Shown piece after piece: positions 8,401-16,876 of a stretch of DNA of 20,582 nt; position 1 is the stretch's first letter, and each line of letters starts with the position of its first letter. The position numbers and the translations under genes are program-made. Under the pieces are notes generated by a model. It ran no database searches. It worked only from the letters and a program-made list of their open reading frames with translations, and was not told where the DNA came from. The DNA is taken from contig DHWX01000113.1 in NCBI GenBank assembly GCA_002413395.1, forward strand, positions 1-20,582, given 5' to 3'. Origin of the DNA: Polaromonas sp. UBA5171 (GTDB lineage: Bacteria; Pseudomonadota; Gammaproteobacteria; Burkholderiales; Burkholderiaceae_C).

Positions 8401-8996
8401 GGGAGGTGGTCCTGGAAGACTGGATCGACCACCTGCGCCGGGGGGAGGCCTTGTCTGACCCGGCACCAGGGGCTCCGATTGAAATGTCTACGGCCTGGCT
8501 GGAACTCGATCCCGGCAAGCTTCTTGAGAAATCGAAAAAACCGGTGGCCCGAGCGGACAAGCTGTTGGGCCCCTGGGTTCGCAGCCTGGCGATCGCGGCC
8601 AGCGGGGTGGCCGCTCAGGGCGTGCTGGTCGGGCGCGATGGTGTTATTGAAATCTCGCCCATGCCTCAGGACGAGGCCAAGAACATACTGAGCCTGCTGC
8701 TCACCCTGTGGCTTGACGGCATGAATTCGCCGCTGCCGTTGCCCCCCAAAACGGCGCTGGCCTGGCTGGCAGATAAAAATCCCACCTCTCAATATGAAGG
8801 CGGCTACATGCAACGAGGCGATGTGGAGGAGTCCTGCATGGCCCGGATGTTCCCGGACTATGAGGCGCTTACAGCTGACGGCAGCTTCGAGGTTCTGGCG
8901 CAGCAAGTTTATAAGCCCCTGTTGGAGTGGGCAACTCAGCATGTCACAGCCAGCTTTCACAGCACCGAGCAGACTGAAACCGAGAGTGCCGCATGA
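5439..8996 (+). CDS. recC: Exodeoxyribonuclease V subunit gamma (RecC)
   Basis: This 1185-residue protein is the RecC subunit of RecBCD, which holds the complex together, splits the DNA strands and recognises Chi in the Escherichia coli enzyme. The N-terminus has the family signature VILVQSNGMAEWVKMEL (44-60), part of the inactive helicase-like domain. Further RecC-like stretches are VIVFGMSQIP (about 229-238), HSAHSKVRELEILHDQLL (about 385), LMPMRAIPFEVVCLLGMNDG (about 684) followed by DYPR, and RSRRDDDRQLMLEALLSARR (about 729). LTQLTNFLRKPVKAFFRQRM (about 862) opens the C-terminal nuclease-like domain. Length fits the family (about 1100-1200). An in-frame TAA lies 21 bases before ATG 5439 and no other Met precedes the conserved region, which fixes the start despite a poor ribosome binding site. 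The gene overlaps recB by ATGA, implying translational coupling. Confidence 0.96.
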   Translation: MNTTPPIVLQPGFIAFHSNRSENLAEVVISWIRRHPLNPLEEEVILVQSNGMAEWVKMELARMGGVCAATRVELPSRFLWRTYRQVLGRDAVPSDSPLDKVPMIWRLMQLLPTLISEPDFAPVAGFLKTDEPDRMLQLASKLADLFDQYQNYRADWLDAWAQGQDHLLLANGSQSELPPEQRWQPQLWRAVLQTLDEQQQQSIRPKLHQRVLARLASGEPLAHQVAQRVIVFGMSQIPWTTLQALAALATHSQVMLAIPNPCRFYWGDIMDGRELLSSQRRRQPFRKGMDLAVLPLEDMHAHAHPLLAAWGRQGRDFIRQLDVFDDAQACMRQFDLARVDLFDETEENAQTPLLNQVQNRIRDLTPLQEHSKVPLAASDHSIVFHSAHSKVRELEILHDQLLHLLANPPKNEALNPRDVIVMVPDIEQMAPAIRAVFGQYKRQDARFIPFDIADMSAKTSSPLIGAIDWLLRLPQQRCRMSELVDLLEVSAVADRFGIDQESLPKLTRWMVGAGIRWGLNEEHRSDLGLLACGDQNSAWFGLRRMLLGYASGAVGVADPLTDVDDIEPYAEVGGLEAELAGSLAHLLQALLNWWMVASTPATPETWVERGRTLLADMVKCESETDKQALSALEDGLCAWQLACEEAGFGEEVPLIVARSAWLEAMETPKLNQRFQAGGVTFCTLMPMRAIPFEVVCLLGMNDGDYPRRSMRSDFDLMGLPGTSRPGDRSRRDDDRQLMLEALLSARRVFYVSWCGHSVRDNSEQPPSVLVSQLRDYLGAGWGEEVVSSRTTQHPLQPFSRRYFETGSPLFTYAREWRAAHEAQELATAAEASGTADDAQPHGEPTAIKPLANFIPDPNLPVTLTQLTNFLRKPVKAFFRQRMLVAFDEDQEENADDECFTVDALEEYGLIRDLLASATAETDNAQSPACVAHSLTRLRKAGELPLQGLGDLKQQALEEVLTTMLGAWRAQEARFPEAAERQSVRLQEGEVVLEDWIDHLRRGEALSDPAPGAPIEMSTAWLELDPGKLLEKSKKPVARADKLLGPWVRSLAIAASGVAAQGVLVGRDGVIEISPMPQDEAKNILSLLLTLWLDGMNSPLPLPPKTALAWLADKNPTSQYEGGYMQRGDVEESCMARMFPDYEALTADGSFEVLAQQVYKPLLEWATQHVTASFHSTEQTETESAA

Positions 8997-11900
8997 AGCC
9001 CAATAGTTCCTCCACAACTGCCAGCCAAGTCCTGCAGGCCGCGTCCTTTGATCTTTGGGGCAGTCGGCTCATTGAGGCCAGCGCGGGCACCGGTAAAACC
9101 TGGACCATCGCGGCCTTGTACTTGCGTCTGGTGCTCGGCCATGGTGGAGAACATGGTTTTGAGCGGCCCCTGCGCCCCTCGGAAATCCTGGTGATGACCT
9201 TCACCCGGGCTGCCACGCGTGAGTTGTCGGACCGTATTCGGGAGCGACTACTGAACGCCGCGCAATGTTTCCGGGGTGAACAACTGGTCGAGCCCGGTGA
9301 TGAATTCCTGACTACCCTGATGCTGGGGTATGCACCGGGGCCGGAGCGCAACCGCGCCGCCTGGGCCTTGGCCATGGCCGCGGAAAGCATGGACGACGCC
9401 GCGGTGCATACGATCGATGCCTGGTGCCAGCGCATGCTCAAAGAGCATGCTTTTGACAGTGGCAGTCTCTTTGACGAAGAACTGGTGGCTGATGAAGAGG
9501 CCATGCGCCTCGAAGCCGCCCAGGACTATTGGCGGCAAGCGTGCTATCCCCTGGCGCCTGAGCCGCTGTCGCAAATACTGGACATTTGGGGGGGCGTGGA
9601 CGCGCTGATCGCTGATATGCGTGACCTGATGAGTCAGGATATACCGGCTCAGGCGGGGCAGGGGACTCTGGCAGATGTTTTGACCCAGGCCACTGCGCAG
9701 CGTGCAGCCGCGCTTGGCCAACTCAAAGAAGGCTGGGCGGTGCGCGCCCAAACCATGCAGAATTGGCTGGACGGTCAAACCGCCACCAAGAACAGTGGCT
9801 GGGACGGTCGCAAACTCAGCTCCAAGAATTACAGCAACTGGCTGGGCATGCTCAAAGACTGGGCCAATGGGCAGCTTGAGGACGAAAAACCAGACCTGAA
9901 AACCGGTTGGGACCGTTTCACACCGGAGGGATTGATGGAGGCCCGCAAAGCGGATGCCCCTGCGATTGCACTGCCCCCTGAATTTGCCCAATTCGCCGTT
10001 TTTAAGGAAGAAATCGAAAAACTGCCCGAGATCAGCGTGGCAGTGCGACTGCACGCTGCGGCCAAGGTGGCGCAGCGACTGCTCCAGCTGAAACGCCAAA
10101 CCAGCAGCTTCGGTTTCTCGGACATGCTGAACCGGCTCAACACTGCGTTGCGCGGCGAGAACGGCGCGCGCTTGCGTGAGCGCATTCTGGCGCAGTACCC
10201 GGTCATTCTGATTGACGAGTTTCAGGATACCTCACCGCTACAGTACCAAATCTTTGATCAGATCTATCAAACCCAGAGCAACGACAAACAAAGTGCGCTG
10301 CTGCTGATCGGCGACCCCAAGCAGTCCATTTATGGGTTTCGCGGTGCTGACATCTACAGCTACATGCAGGCACGCCGGGCCACGACGGGGCGGCACTACG
10401 TGCTGGAGACCAATTTCCGTTCCACAGAGTCCCTGGTCGGAGTGGTTAATCACTGCTTTGCCCATGCCGATGGTGCGCGCAGCGAAGGCGCCTTCATGTA
10501 CCGCAAGGGCGAGGACAACCCGCTGCCCTTTGTCACCGTTAATGCCAACGGTCGCAAGGAGCACCTGGTCAGTTCACAGGGTCCGGTGCCTGCCATGACC
10601 CTGGTACACGATCTTGAGATCCACAATTCAGAAGGCATGCGCAAACTCTTTGCCGCGCGTTGCGCCGAGCAAATCGTCTCCTGGCTCAACGACCCACACG
10701 CCGGCTTTGCCGAACCAAGTGCAGCAGGTGAGCCAGGCAAAGCATTCAAGCCGCTGCGACCTGCCGATATCGCGGTCCTGGTGCGAACCGGCAAGGAAGC
10801 TGCGGCCGTACGGCGCGAACTTGCACGCCGGTCGGTGGCCTCGGTCTATCTGTCCGATAAAGACTCGGTGTTCGAAAGTGAGGAAGCCCAGGACCTGGTG
10901 CATTGGTTGCGGGCCGTGGCGACGCCGCAAGACGTTCGGCTGGTGCGGGCCGGCCTCGCCACCCGGACTGTCGGTTTGACCCTGGATGAGTTGGGTTGGC
11001 TGGCCAGCAACGACGAAGCCTTTGATGCGCGAGCTGAACAATTGCGCCAATTGCGCACGGTGTGGCAGATGCAAGGGGTATTGGCGATGCTGCGTCAGAC
11101 CCTGCATCAACTTGGACTTGCGTCGCGCTGGCTCATCGCTTCCGATGGGGAGCGCAAACTGACCAATTTTCTGCATCTGGCGGAGTTGCTGCAAACAGCA
11201 AGCAGCACCCTCGACGGTGAGCAGGCACTGATTCGGTGGCTGCTCACCGAGATGAACGAGGGCGGTGCCCAGGGTGATGAGCAGGTGGTTCGACTCGAAA
11301 GCGATGCCGATCTGGTCAAAGTTATCACGATTCACAAGAGCAAGGGGCTTGAATACCCGCTGGTGTGCCTGCCTTACGCAGCCAGTTTCAGGGAGAAAGA
11401 TCGTAAGTTCACCTCTTTCGTCAACCTGGCTGATGAAGAGGGCCACCGTGACCTGCGCTTGCAGTTCAGCAAGGATGAGTTGGCCTTGGCCGATCAGGAC
11501 CGGCTCCGGGAAGACCTGCGGCTGCTGTATGTGGCGCTGACACGGGCCCGGCATGCCTTGTGGGTAGGCTTTGCTGCCGTTAAAACGGGCAACAGTTCGG
11601 TCTGCATTTCCCACAAAAGCGCCGCCGGCTATGTGCTCGGCGGCAAAGACCCCATTGACGCCGCCGGCTGGTTGGCACCACTGCAGCAGTTCGCGTCTGA
11701 GTGTCCTGATATTGTTTTGCAGGCGGCAGAGCTCAACACGCCCTGCACCACACTGACACGTTCCCTGGCTGACGTCGCTTTGCAGGACCGGCCCAATTAC
11801 CAGGCCGACTTCGAGCGCAACTGGACGATTGGGAGCTTTTCTCGACTGGCCAGAGATCTGACGCCACTACTGGCGACCTCTGAGCTGTCACCACTGCAGT

Positions 11901-12715
11901 CGCCCAGACCGGCCGATGACGAACCCAGCCAGGCCGACAGTGCAGATGCGGTGTCAGCACTGCCGCTGGCGCCGATCCAAGGCAGCCCAGTGACATGGCA
12001 CAAGTTTGCCCGTGGCACCGAAGCCGGCAACTTCCTGCACGATCAACTGGAATGGCTGGCGACCGAGGAGTTTGCGTTGGATGGGAACGAGCTGCTGGCC
12101 GCGCGGCTGCGACGTCGCTGTGAGCGCGCCGGGCGTGGCGCACATGCCGACGCGGTCGTGTCCTGGCTGACAGAGGTGGTGCAAACCATTCTGCCGGGGC
12201 CTGAGGCCGCACTCGCTGATCTGGTTAATGTTCTGCCTGAAATGGAGTTCTGGTTGCCGGCGCACCGAATGGAAGCAAAAGAGATCGACGCCCAGTGTCG
12301 CCAACACCTGTTGCCGGGGATTGAGCGTCCAGGGCTGGCCGAGCGGCAGTTACACGGCATGCTGATGGGTTTTGCCGATTTGGTGTTCGAGCACCAGGGA
12401 AAATTCTGGGTGCTGGACTACAAGTCCAATCATCTCGGGGATGATGATGCGGCTTATGACAGCGCCGCGCTGGCCCGCTCCATGGCCGAGCACCGCTACG
12501 ACGTACAGGCTGCCATTTACATGCTGGCCTTGCACCGACTACTCAAACTGCGCCTTGGCAGTAGCTACAAGCCAGCGCAACATCTGGGTGGCGCGGTGTA
12601 CCTGTTCCTGCGTGGTGTGAAGGGCCCGCAAAGCGGGGTCTGCCTCATTCCTTTCTGTGCCCCCTTGCTGGAGGCGCTCGACGCCATGCTGGTTGAGGAG
12701 GCATTTTTAGCATGA
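8993..12715 (+). CDS. recB: Exodeoxyribonuclease V subunit beta (RecB helicase-nuclease)
   Basis: This 1240-residue protein is the 3'-5' helicase and the only nuclease of RecBCD. UvrD/Rep-type helicase motifs appear in order: Walker A SAGTGKT (30-36), motif Ia ILVMTFTRAATREL (about 64-77), Walker B VILIDEFQDTSPLQ (about 403-416), LLLIGDPKQSIYGFRGAD (about 437-454), LETNFRSTES (about 469), ITIHKSKGLEYPLVCLP (about 779) and LRLLYVALTRAR (about 843). The C-terminal nuclease domain keeps H1016 (NFLHDQ), D1129 (GFADLVFE), and D1142 and K1144 (VLDYKSN). The 13-residue spacing between the two aspartates and the D-x-K motif match E. coli D1067/D1080/K1082, so nuclease activity is expected. The ATG overlaps the recC stop codon by 4 bases and its own stop overlaps the recD ATG. 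It acts in double-strand-break repair and degradation of linear DNA in the cytoplasm. Confidence 0.97.
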   Translation: MKPNSSSTTASQVLQAASFDLWGSRLIEASAGTGKTWTIAALYLRLVLGHGGEHGFERPLRPSEILVMTFTRAATRELSDRIRERLLNAAQCFRGEQLVEPGDEFLTTLMLGYAPGPERNRAAWALAMAAESMDDAAVHTIDAWCQRMLKEHAFDSGSLFDEELVADEEAMRLEAAQDYWRQACYPLAPEPLSQILDIWGGVDALIADMRDLMSQDIPAQAGQGTLADVLTQATAQRAAALGQLKEGWAVRAQTMQNWLDGQTATKNSGWDGRKLSSKNYSNWLGMLKDWANGQLEDEKPDLKTGWDRFTPEGLMEARKADAPAIALPPEFAQFAVFKEEIEKLPEISVAVRLHAAAKVAQRLLQLKRQTSSFGFSDMLNRLNTALRGENGARLRERILAQYPVILIDEFQDTSPLQYQIFDQIYQTQSNDKQSALLLIGDPKQSIYGFRGADIYSYMQARRATTGRHYVLETNFRSTESLVGVVNHCFAHADGARSEGAFMYRKGEDNPLPFVTVNANGRKEHLVSSQGPVPAMTLVHDLEIHNSEGMRKLFAARCAEQIVSWLNDPHAGFAEPSAAGEPGKAFKPLRPADIAVLVRTGKEAAAVRRELARRSVASVYLSDKDSVFESEEAQDLVHWLRAVATPQDVRLVRAGLATRTVGLTLDELGWLASNDEAFDARAEQLRQLRTVWQMQGVLAMLRQTLHQLGLASRWLIASDGERKLTNFLHLAELLQTASSTLDGEQALIRWLLTEMNEGGAQGDEQVVRLESDADLVKVITIHKSKGLEYPLVCLPYAASFREKDRKFTSFVNLADEEGHRDLRLQFSKDELALADQDRLREDLRLLYVALTRARHALWVGFAAVKTGNSSVCISHKSAAGYVLGGKDPIDAAGWLAPLQQFASECPDIVLQAAELNTPCTTLTRSLADVALQDRPNYQADFERNWTIGSFSRLARDLTPLLATSELSPLQSPRPADDEPSQADSADAVSALPLAPIQGSPVTWHKFARGTEAGNFLHDQLEWLATEEFALDGNELLAARLRRRCERAGRGAHADAVVSWLTEVVQTILPGPEAALADLVNVLPEMEFWLPAHRMEAKEIDAQCRQHLLPGIERPGLAERQLHGMLMGFADLVFEHQGKFWVLDYKSNHLGDDDAAYDSAALARSMAEHRYDVQAAIYMLALHRLLKLRLGSSYKPAQHLGGAVYLFLRGVKGPQSGVCLIPFCAPLLEALDAMLVEEAFLA

Positions 12716-14817
12716 ACACGTTGACTTCTTCCCAAGACCCGAGTGATGCAGCCATGACTGAATCAGCCCTGCAAGTCGCCTGCGAACCTACCCTTGCGAC
12801 CGTCAACGACCCGCTGACCGTCCTGCACGGTTGGGCCGACAAGGGCTGGCTGCGTCGCCTGGACAGCGCTTTGGCGGCATTTATGCGTGAACTTGATCCC
12901 TCTGCAACGCCCGTTTTGTTGGTGAGCACGGCAGTATTGGCCCAGATGGAGGGGCGAGGGCACACCTGCCTGCCCCTGCGGCTGTTGGTCACGCAACCCG
13001 ATGAGGTGCTGGCCTGGCCACAGACCGCTCAGGAAGACTTGAACGCCGTGTGGAAAACGTTGCCAGCCGGTTTGGCAGACTGGCTGGAGGCCTTGCGGGC
13101 CAGTCCTCTGGTTCGCTCGGTCACCCTGCAGCAGACTGGAGAGAACTTCAAGGACGAGTCTGATCGTGGCCAGCCGCTGGTGCTCAGTGGCACACCCACT
13201 GAGCCCTTGCTGTATCTGCGTCGCTACTGGTTGCATGAGCGCCAGGTTGCCTGCGAGGTCTTGCAACGCACTGCCGCGTGCCAACCTTTGGATGAAATGC
13301 GGGCACGCCAATGGCTCGATCACCTGTTCGATCCTGCTGACAGCACTTTGGTAAACGCCGCCGAGGTGGACTGGCAAAAGCTGGCTTGTGCGGTGGCCTT
13401 GCGCGCCAGCCTCACCGTGATCACCGGTGGCCCGGGCACTGGCAAGACCTACACTGCAGCGCGTCTGCTGGCTTTGCTGTTTGCCATGCATGGCGAACCA
13501 CAGCGCCTTCGCGTGGCGCTGGCGGCACCAACCGGCAAGGCGGCGGCGCGGCTGCGTCAATCAATTGATGCTTCCTTGCAGGAATTGAGCAAGCGTCTGG
13601 GCGATGAACTCGATCTGGAAACGTTCACCAAGCGTATTGGTGCGGCCAGAACCCTGCACGCCTTGTTGGGCGCACGGCCTGACACCCGTCAATTTCGCTT
13701 CAATGCCAGCCACCTGCTGGATGTGGACATCCTGATCGTGGACGAGGCCTCCATGATTCATCTTGAAATGATGTCGGCCTTGCTGCAAGCCATGCCGCGC
13801 GGTGCCAAGCTGATTTTGTTGGGCGATAAAGACCAATTGGCCTCGGTGGAAGCCGGTGCCGTGTTGGGAGACCTTTGTCGCGATGCATTGAGTGGTCATT
13901 ACGACTTGGAAACTGCACGCTATGCCCAAACCGTTGCGGGGCAAATCCTGCCGAAAGAGTTTCTGGCAACCGATTCTAAAACCACCCCCTTGGCTCAACA
14001 GACCGTGATGCTGCGTCAGAGTCGCCGCTTCGGTGGGCTCATCGGTCAACTGGCTTTGGCCGTCAATGGCGGGAACTGCGAACTGGCACAGACGCTGATC
14101 ACCCGCGACACAACGGCCGTCTTGCAGGCAAGCTACCACCCGACAGTGGCTACGGTGTTGGATCTGGCAGTCCATGGCCGGCCTGGCGCCGCCGCCTGTT
14201 ACGCCGATTACCTGCGTCTGATCAGTACGCGGCCTGCGCACGCCTTGATCAACGTAAGCAGTCATGAAACCTGGGTCAAAAGCGTCCTGGTGGCCTTTGA
14301 TCGGTTTCGCATCCTGTGTGCCGTCCACGATGGGGATTGGGGTACCCGAAGTTTGAACCAGTCTGTCCAGAAAGCTTTGGCAGATGCGGGTCTTTTGAAA
14401 CCCAGAGGCGAGTGGTTTGCCGGTCGACCCGTTATGGTCACACGTAACGACCCGGAACTGGGGGTCTTTAATGGGGATGTGGGCGTCGCGCTGCCGGGCA
14501 CCGGAGGCTTCACTGCACTGCGCGTCTACTTGCTGGATGGCGACAGATTGCGCTCGGTCGGCGTGAGCCGCTTGGCCCATGTGGAGACTGCATTTGCCAT
14601 GACCGTGCATAAGAGCCAGGGCTCTGAGTTCTTGCATACCGCTTTGGTCTTGCCTCAGGGTGGCGCCAAAGTATTAACCCGGGAGCTGGTTTACACCGGC
14701 ATCACCCGCGCCCGGGAAAGTTTTACCTTGATCGAGGGACAAGACGGCTTGTTGACCCGAGCGATCGAGCGGCAATCCCAGCGCGCCAGTGGTTTGCGCC
14801 TGCAACTCGAAGGCTGA
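12712..14817 (+). CDS. recD: Exodeoxyribonuclease V subunit alpha (RecD 5'-3' helicase)
   Basis: This 701-residue protein is the fast 5'-3' superfamily 1 helicase of RecBCD. It has Walker A VITGGPGTGKTYTAARLL (236-253), motif Ia LAAPTGKAAARLRQSI, Walker B ILIVDEASMIHLEMM with D344 and E345, motif III LILLGDKDQLASVEAGAVLG, and the C-terminal motifs FAMTVHKSQGSEF (about 627-639) and VYTGITRARESFTLIEG. Length is slightly above the E. coli protein (608). The longer N-terminus (about 1-30) is low in conserved features; MTESALQ at residues 15-21 offers an alternative start. However, the upstream ATG overlaps the recB stop (ATGA) and has AGGAGG at 12696-12701, so 12712 is preferred. RecD completes the recC-recB-recD operon and ends 6 bases from the convergent hipA remnant. 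Confidence 0.96.
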   Translation: MNTLTSSQDPSDAAMTESALQVACEPTLATVNDPLTVLHGWADKGWLRRLDSALAAFMRELDPSATPVLLVSTAVLAQMEGRGHTCLPLRLLVTQPDEVLAWPQTAQEDLNAVWKTLPAGLADWLEALRASPLVRSVTLQQTGENFKDESDRGQPLVLSGTPTEPLLYLRRYWLHERQVACEVLQRTAACQPLDEMRARQWLDHLFDPADSTLVNAAEVDWQKLACAVALRASLTVITGGPGTGKTYTAARLLALLFAMHGEPQRLRVALAAPTGKAAARLRQSIDASLQELSKRLGDELDLETFTKRIGAARTLHALLGARPDTRQFRFNASHLLDVDILIVDEASMIHLEMMSALLQAMPRGAKLILLGDKDQLASVEAGAVLGDLCRDALSGHYDLETARYAQTVAGQILPKEFLATDSKTTPLAQQTVMLRQSRRFGGLIGQLALAVNGGNCELAQTLITRDTTAVLQASYHPTVATVLDLAVHGRPGAAACYADYLRLISTRPAHALINVSSHETWVKSVLVAFDRFRILCAVHDGDWGTRSLNQSVQKALADAGLLKPRGEWFAGRPVMVTRNDPELGVFNGDVGVALPGTGGFTALRVYLLDGDRLRSVGVSRLAHVETAFAMTVHKSQGSEFLHTALVLPQGGAKVLTRELVYTGITRARESFTLIEGQDGLLTRAIERQSQRASGLRLQLEG

Positions 14818-14823
14818 ATGACC

Positions 14824-15123
14824 TCAGAGGGCTTGAGGCGGTTCTTCCTGGTAGAACGAAGGGGGCAGGATCGCTTGCTCCAGTATTTCCACGCTCCCGT
14901 GCTCCACGCCCTTCTCGCCAAAAAATTCTCTCCAGCCTTTCACGGCTTGCAACACGGTGGCAAGCTCATGTTTGGCGGCGTCCAAGGAGAGTCCGAAAAT
15001 CTCACATCGCGACAGCAGGTTGTATTGCCTGGCTGCTCTACCAAAGGCGCCAACCGTGAGAGCCAAGTCCCGGCGTTCCTGCGGCCCCAGGGGACGGGGC
15101 CAATATCGTAGGGAGGCGACTCA
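14824..15123 (-). pseudogene. HipA-like serine/threonine kinase toxin, C-terminal remnant (frameshifted)
   Basis: The minus strand encodes LGPQERRDLALTVGAFGRAA, then RQYNLLSRCEIFGLSLDAA, then VKGWREFFGEKGV and ILEQAILPPSFYQEEPPQAL before a TGA at 14826-14824. This is the typical end of HipA-family kinases (ERRDLALxVGxxGRxAxxYNLLSxxxxFGL, WREFF, LPxxFFxEEP). Just upstream, PPYDIGPVP, equivalent to the conserved family motif P-x-YD-[IL]-x-P, is found in a different frame. One missing C in the run at about 15088-15092 would rejoin the frames. Nothing HipA-like was recognised above about 15125, so the kinase core and any hipB antitoxin are absent. About 100 of the usual 400 or more residues remain. 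It is a dead fragment, convergent with recD. Confidence 0.7.
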
Positions 15124-15301
15124 CAAGCTCGCCAGGTGAGCCTGGCGAAACAGAAAACCCATCCAATTTGCTGAGTTTCTGAACAGGCCCGAAGTAGCAC
15201 GTCACGAGCCTCGCTGAGCTCAAACTTCTTATCTCGCGATGGATCGCTCACCGCCGGTTCTCCATCATCCCTGCCATGCCATTACCAAAAAAGGGAAAGC
15301 C

Positions 15302-15421
15302 ATGACCCAGCCCACAATTCTGCTGCCCCCGCACAAGTCAACCATCTCCGCCCAAGGTGGCGCCCTGGAAGTCATGCTGCGTGGGGTGCGGGCACCTGAC
15401 CAGCCCATTGAAATCTGCTGA
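15302..15421 (+). pseudogene. Short ORF resembling the N-terminus of a vWA-domain protein
   Basis: A 39-codon frame reads MTQPTILLPPHKSTISAQGG, then ALEVMLRGVRAPDQP and a TGA at 15419-15421. The pattern (a short polar start, then LEVxxRxxAPDxP) resembles the first strands of bacterial von Willebrand factor A (VWA) proteins, which usually run to several hundred residues. GGGAAAG at 15293-15299 could serve as a ribosome binding site. No continuation of the domain was found in any frame downstream, so if the resemblance is real this is a truncated remnant. It might equally be a small hypothetical gene or no gene at all. Confidence 0.3.
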
Positions 15422-15612
15422 CGCCATCCGGCAGCCATCGCTAATATCGAAAGTGGCGGCTCAGCCAGCGAAACGGCATTTATTTCGACTGACGGTGCCA
15501 GTCTGGCTTTCATTCCCACAATCATGCCGCATGATCCCCACTCATAAGAGTCAGACAAAGCCTGGCAGTAGCCGTGCATTTCCAATGTGCGCATCCAATA
15601 AGAGGAGACATT
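15422..15612. other. Leader region upstream of the phosphoesterase-ATPase pair
   Basis: About 190 bases with no recognisable gene. The stretch ends with the ribosome binding site AGGAG at 15603-15607. The promoter of the phosphoesterase gene should lie here or just upstream; TAATAT at 15442-15447 is a possible -10-like sequence but has no good -35 partner. Confidence 0.3.
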
Positions 15613-16869
15613 TTGAAATTCATCCACACCGCCGACATCCACCTCGACAGCCCCTTATCGGGCCTCGCTGCCTACAAGGACGCCCCGGCCGATCTGCTGC
15701 GCACGGTCACACGCGATGCCTTCACAAAGTTGGTCGATGCAGCCATTGAGGAGGCCGTGGACTTCATGGTCATCTCGGGTGATTTGTACGACGGCACCTG
15801 GAAGGACTACAACACCGGGCATTTTTTCTGCCGCGAAATGGGCCGCCTCAACAAGGTCGGTATTCCGGTCTATCTGCTGTTTGGCAACCACGATGCCGAT
15901 AGCGAGATGACCAAGAAGCTCATGCTGCCCGCCAACGTTCATCAGTTTGACTCGCGCAAGGCCAGAACCTTCCACATTGAAGCTTTGAGAGTTGCCCTGC
16001 ATGGGCGCAGCTACAAAGAGGCGGCTACCGTGGAGAACCTGGCCAGCAGTTACCCGGCTGCAGTCGCTGGTTGGCTCAATATCGGTGTACTGCACACGGC
16101 ATTGGAAGGCTATGCCGCCCACGCCAACTATGCGCCCTGTTCCGTAGCTGAACTCACGGCCAAGGGTTACGACTACTGGGCGCTGGGCCATGTTCACGAG
16201 CACGCCATCATCCAGAAGTCCCCTTGGGTGGTGTTTCCTGGCAATCTGCAGGGCCGCCACATTCGCGAAACCGGCGCACGCGGCGCGGTGCTGGTCACGG
16301 CGGATGAGTCCGGCATCCAGTCGGTGGAGCGCCTGTTGGTCGATTTGCTGCGCTGGCACGTTGTTGCTGTCGACGCCAGTGGTGCCAGCACGATGTCTGA
16401 GGTCGTCAGTCTGGTAGGCCAGGCATTCGAGCGACTGGTGGCTGAAACGCCTGACAAAATCTATTTGTCGGTGCGCGTCTGCATCAAGGGCAAAACCTCC
16501 GCGCATGGCGAGCTATTTGGCTCGGAGTCTCAACTGCGCGAAGAGATATTGGGCCAGGCGGCCGGGCAGGGCATTGACCGGCTATGGGTGGAAAAGGTTC
16601 GACTTGAAACCGAGCCCTTGACCGACATGAGCCAACTGGCACAGCGCTCGGACGCCATTGCCGATCTGCAACGCCTCCTGGCGGAGGCGCCTGCTGATGT
16701 GGATTTTCTGAAATCTCTGATGGATGACTTGCGCCCCATGGTCGACAAGGCACCCATGGAGTTGATCAAGTCGGTGCCGGAACTCGACGCCATACGCAGC
16801 GGCAACGTGGTGGACATCGTCAAATCCGTGACGCCCGGCCTGTTGGCTTACCTGTCAACCTCGAACTAA
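15613..16869 (+). CDS. Mre11/SbcD-like metallophosphoesterase (DNA repair exonuclease, YhaO type)
   Basis: This 418-residue protein belongs to the calcineurin-like metallophosphoesterases of the SbcD/Mre11/YhaO group. All metal-site motifs are visible: FIHTADIHLD (D8, H10), VISGDLYDG (D57), LFGNHDAD (N92, H93), GVLHTALEG (H161) and ALGHVHEH (H193, H195). It should bind two metal ions and cut DNA ends with its ATPase partner encoded next. The family normally begins (M)KFIHTADIHL, which places the start at TTG 15613, with AGGAG at 15603-15607 and 5 bases of spacing. An upstream in-frame ATG at 15574 would add 13 residues with no family match. The C-terminal third (about 250-418) is family-specific and includes a helical tail that may contact the ATPase. 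The stop is 7 bases from the next start, so the two genes form an operon. It is closer to the YhaO type than to classical SbcD, judging by its partner; no substrate can be named. Confidence 0.9.
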   Translation: MKFIHTADIHLDSPLSGLAAYKDAPADLLRTVTRDAFTKLVDAAIEEAVDFMVISGDLYDGTWKDYNTGHFFCREMGRLNKVGIPVYLLFGNHDADSEMTKKLMLPANVHQFDSRKARTFHIEALRVALHGRSYKEAATVENLASSYPAAVAGWLNIGVLHTALEGYAAHANYAPCSVAELTAKGYDYWALGHVHEHAIIQKSPWVVFPGNLQGRHIRETGARGAVLVTADESGIQSVERLLVDLLRWHVVAVDASGASTMSEVVSLVGQAFERLVAETPDKIYLSVRVCIKGKTSAHGELFGSESQLREEILGQAAGQGIDRLWVEKVRLETEPLTDMSQLAQRSDAIADLQRLLAEAPADVDFLKSLMDDLRPMVDKAPMELIKSVPELDAIRSGNVVDIVKSVTPGLLAYLSTSN

Positions 16870-16876
16870 GGCCCTC

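Noticed and set aside
15574..15612. Upstream ATG start for the phosphoesterase
   Set aside because: The 13 extra residues match nothing in the family, and the AGGAG at 15603-15607 is placed for TTG 15613.
15265..15642. A 125-codon minus-strand open frame across the phosphoesterase leader
   Set aside because: It has no family resemblance, runs into the phosphoesterase start, and overlaps a more plausible plus-strand fragment and ribosome binding site.
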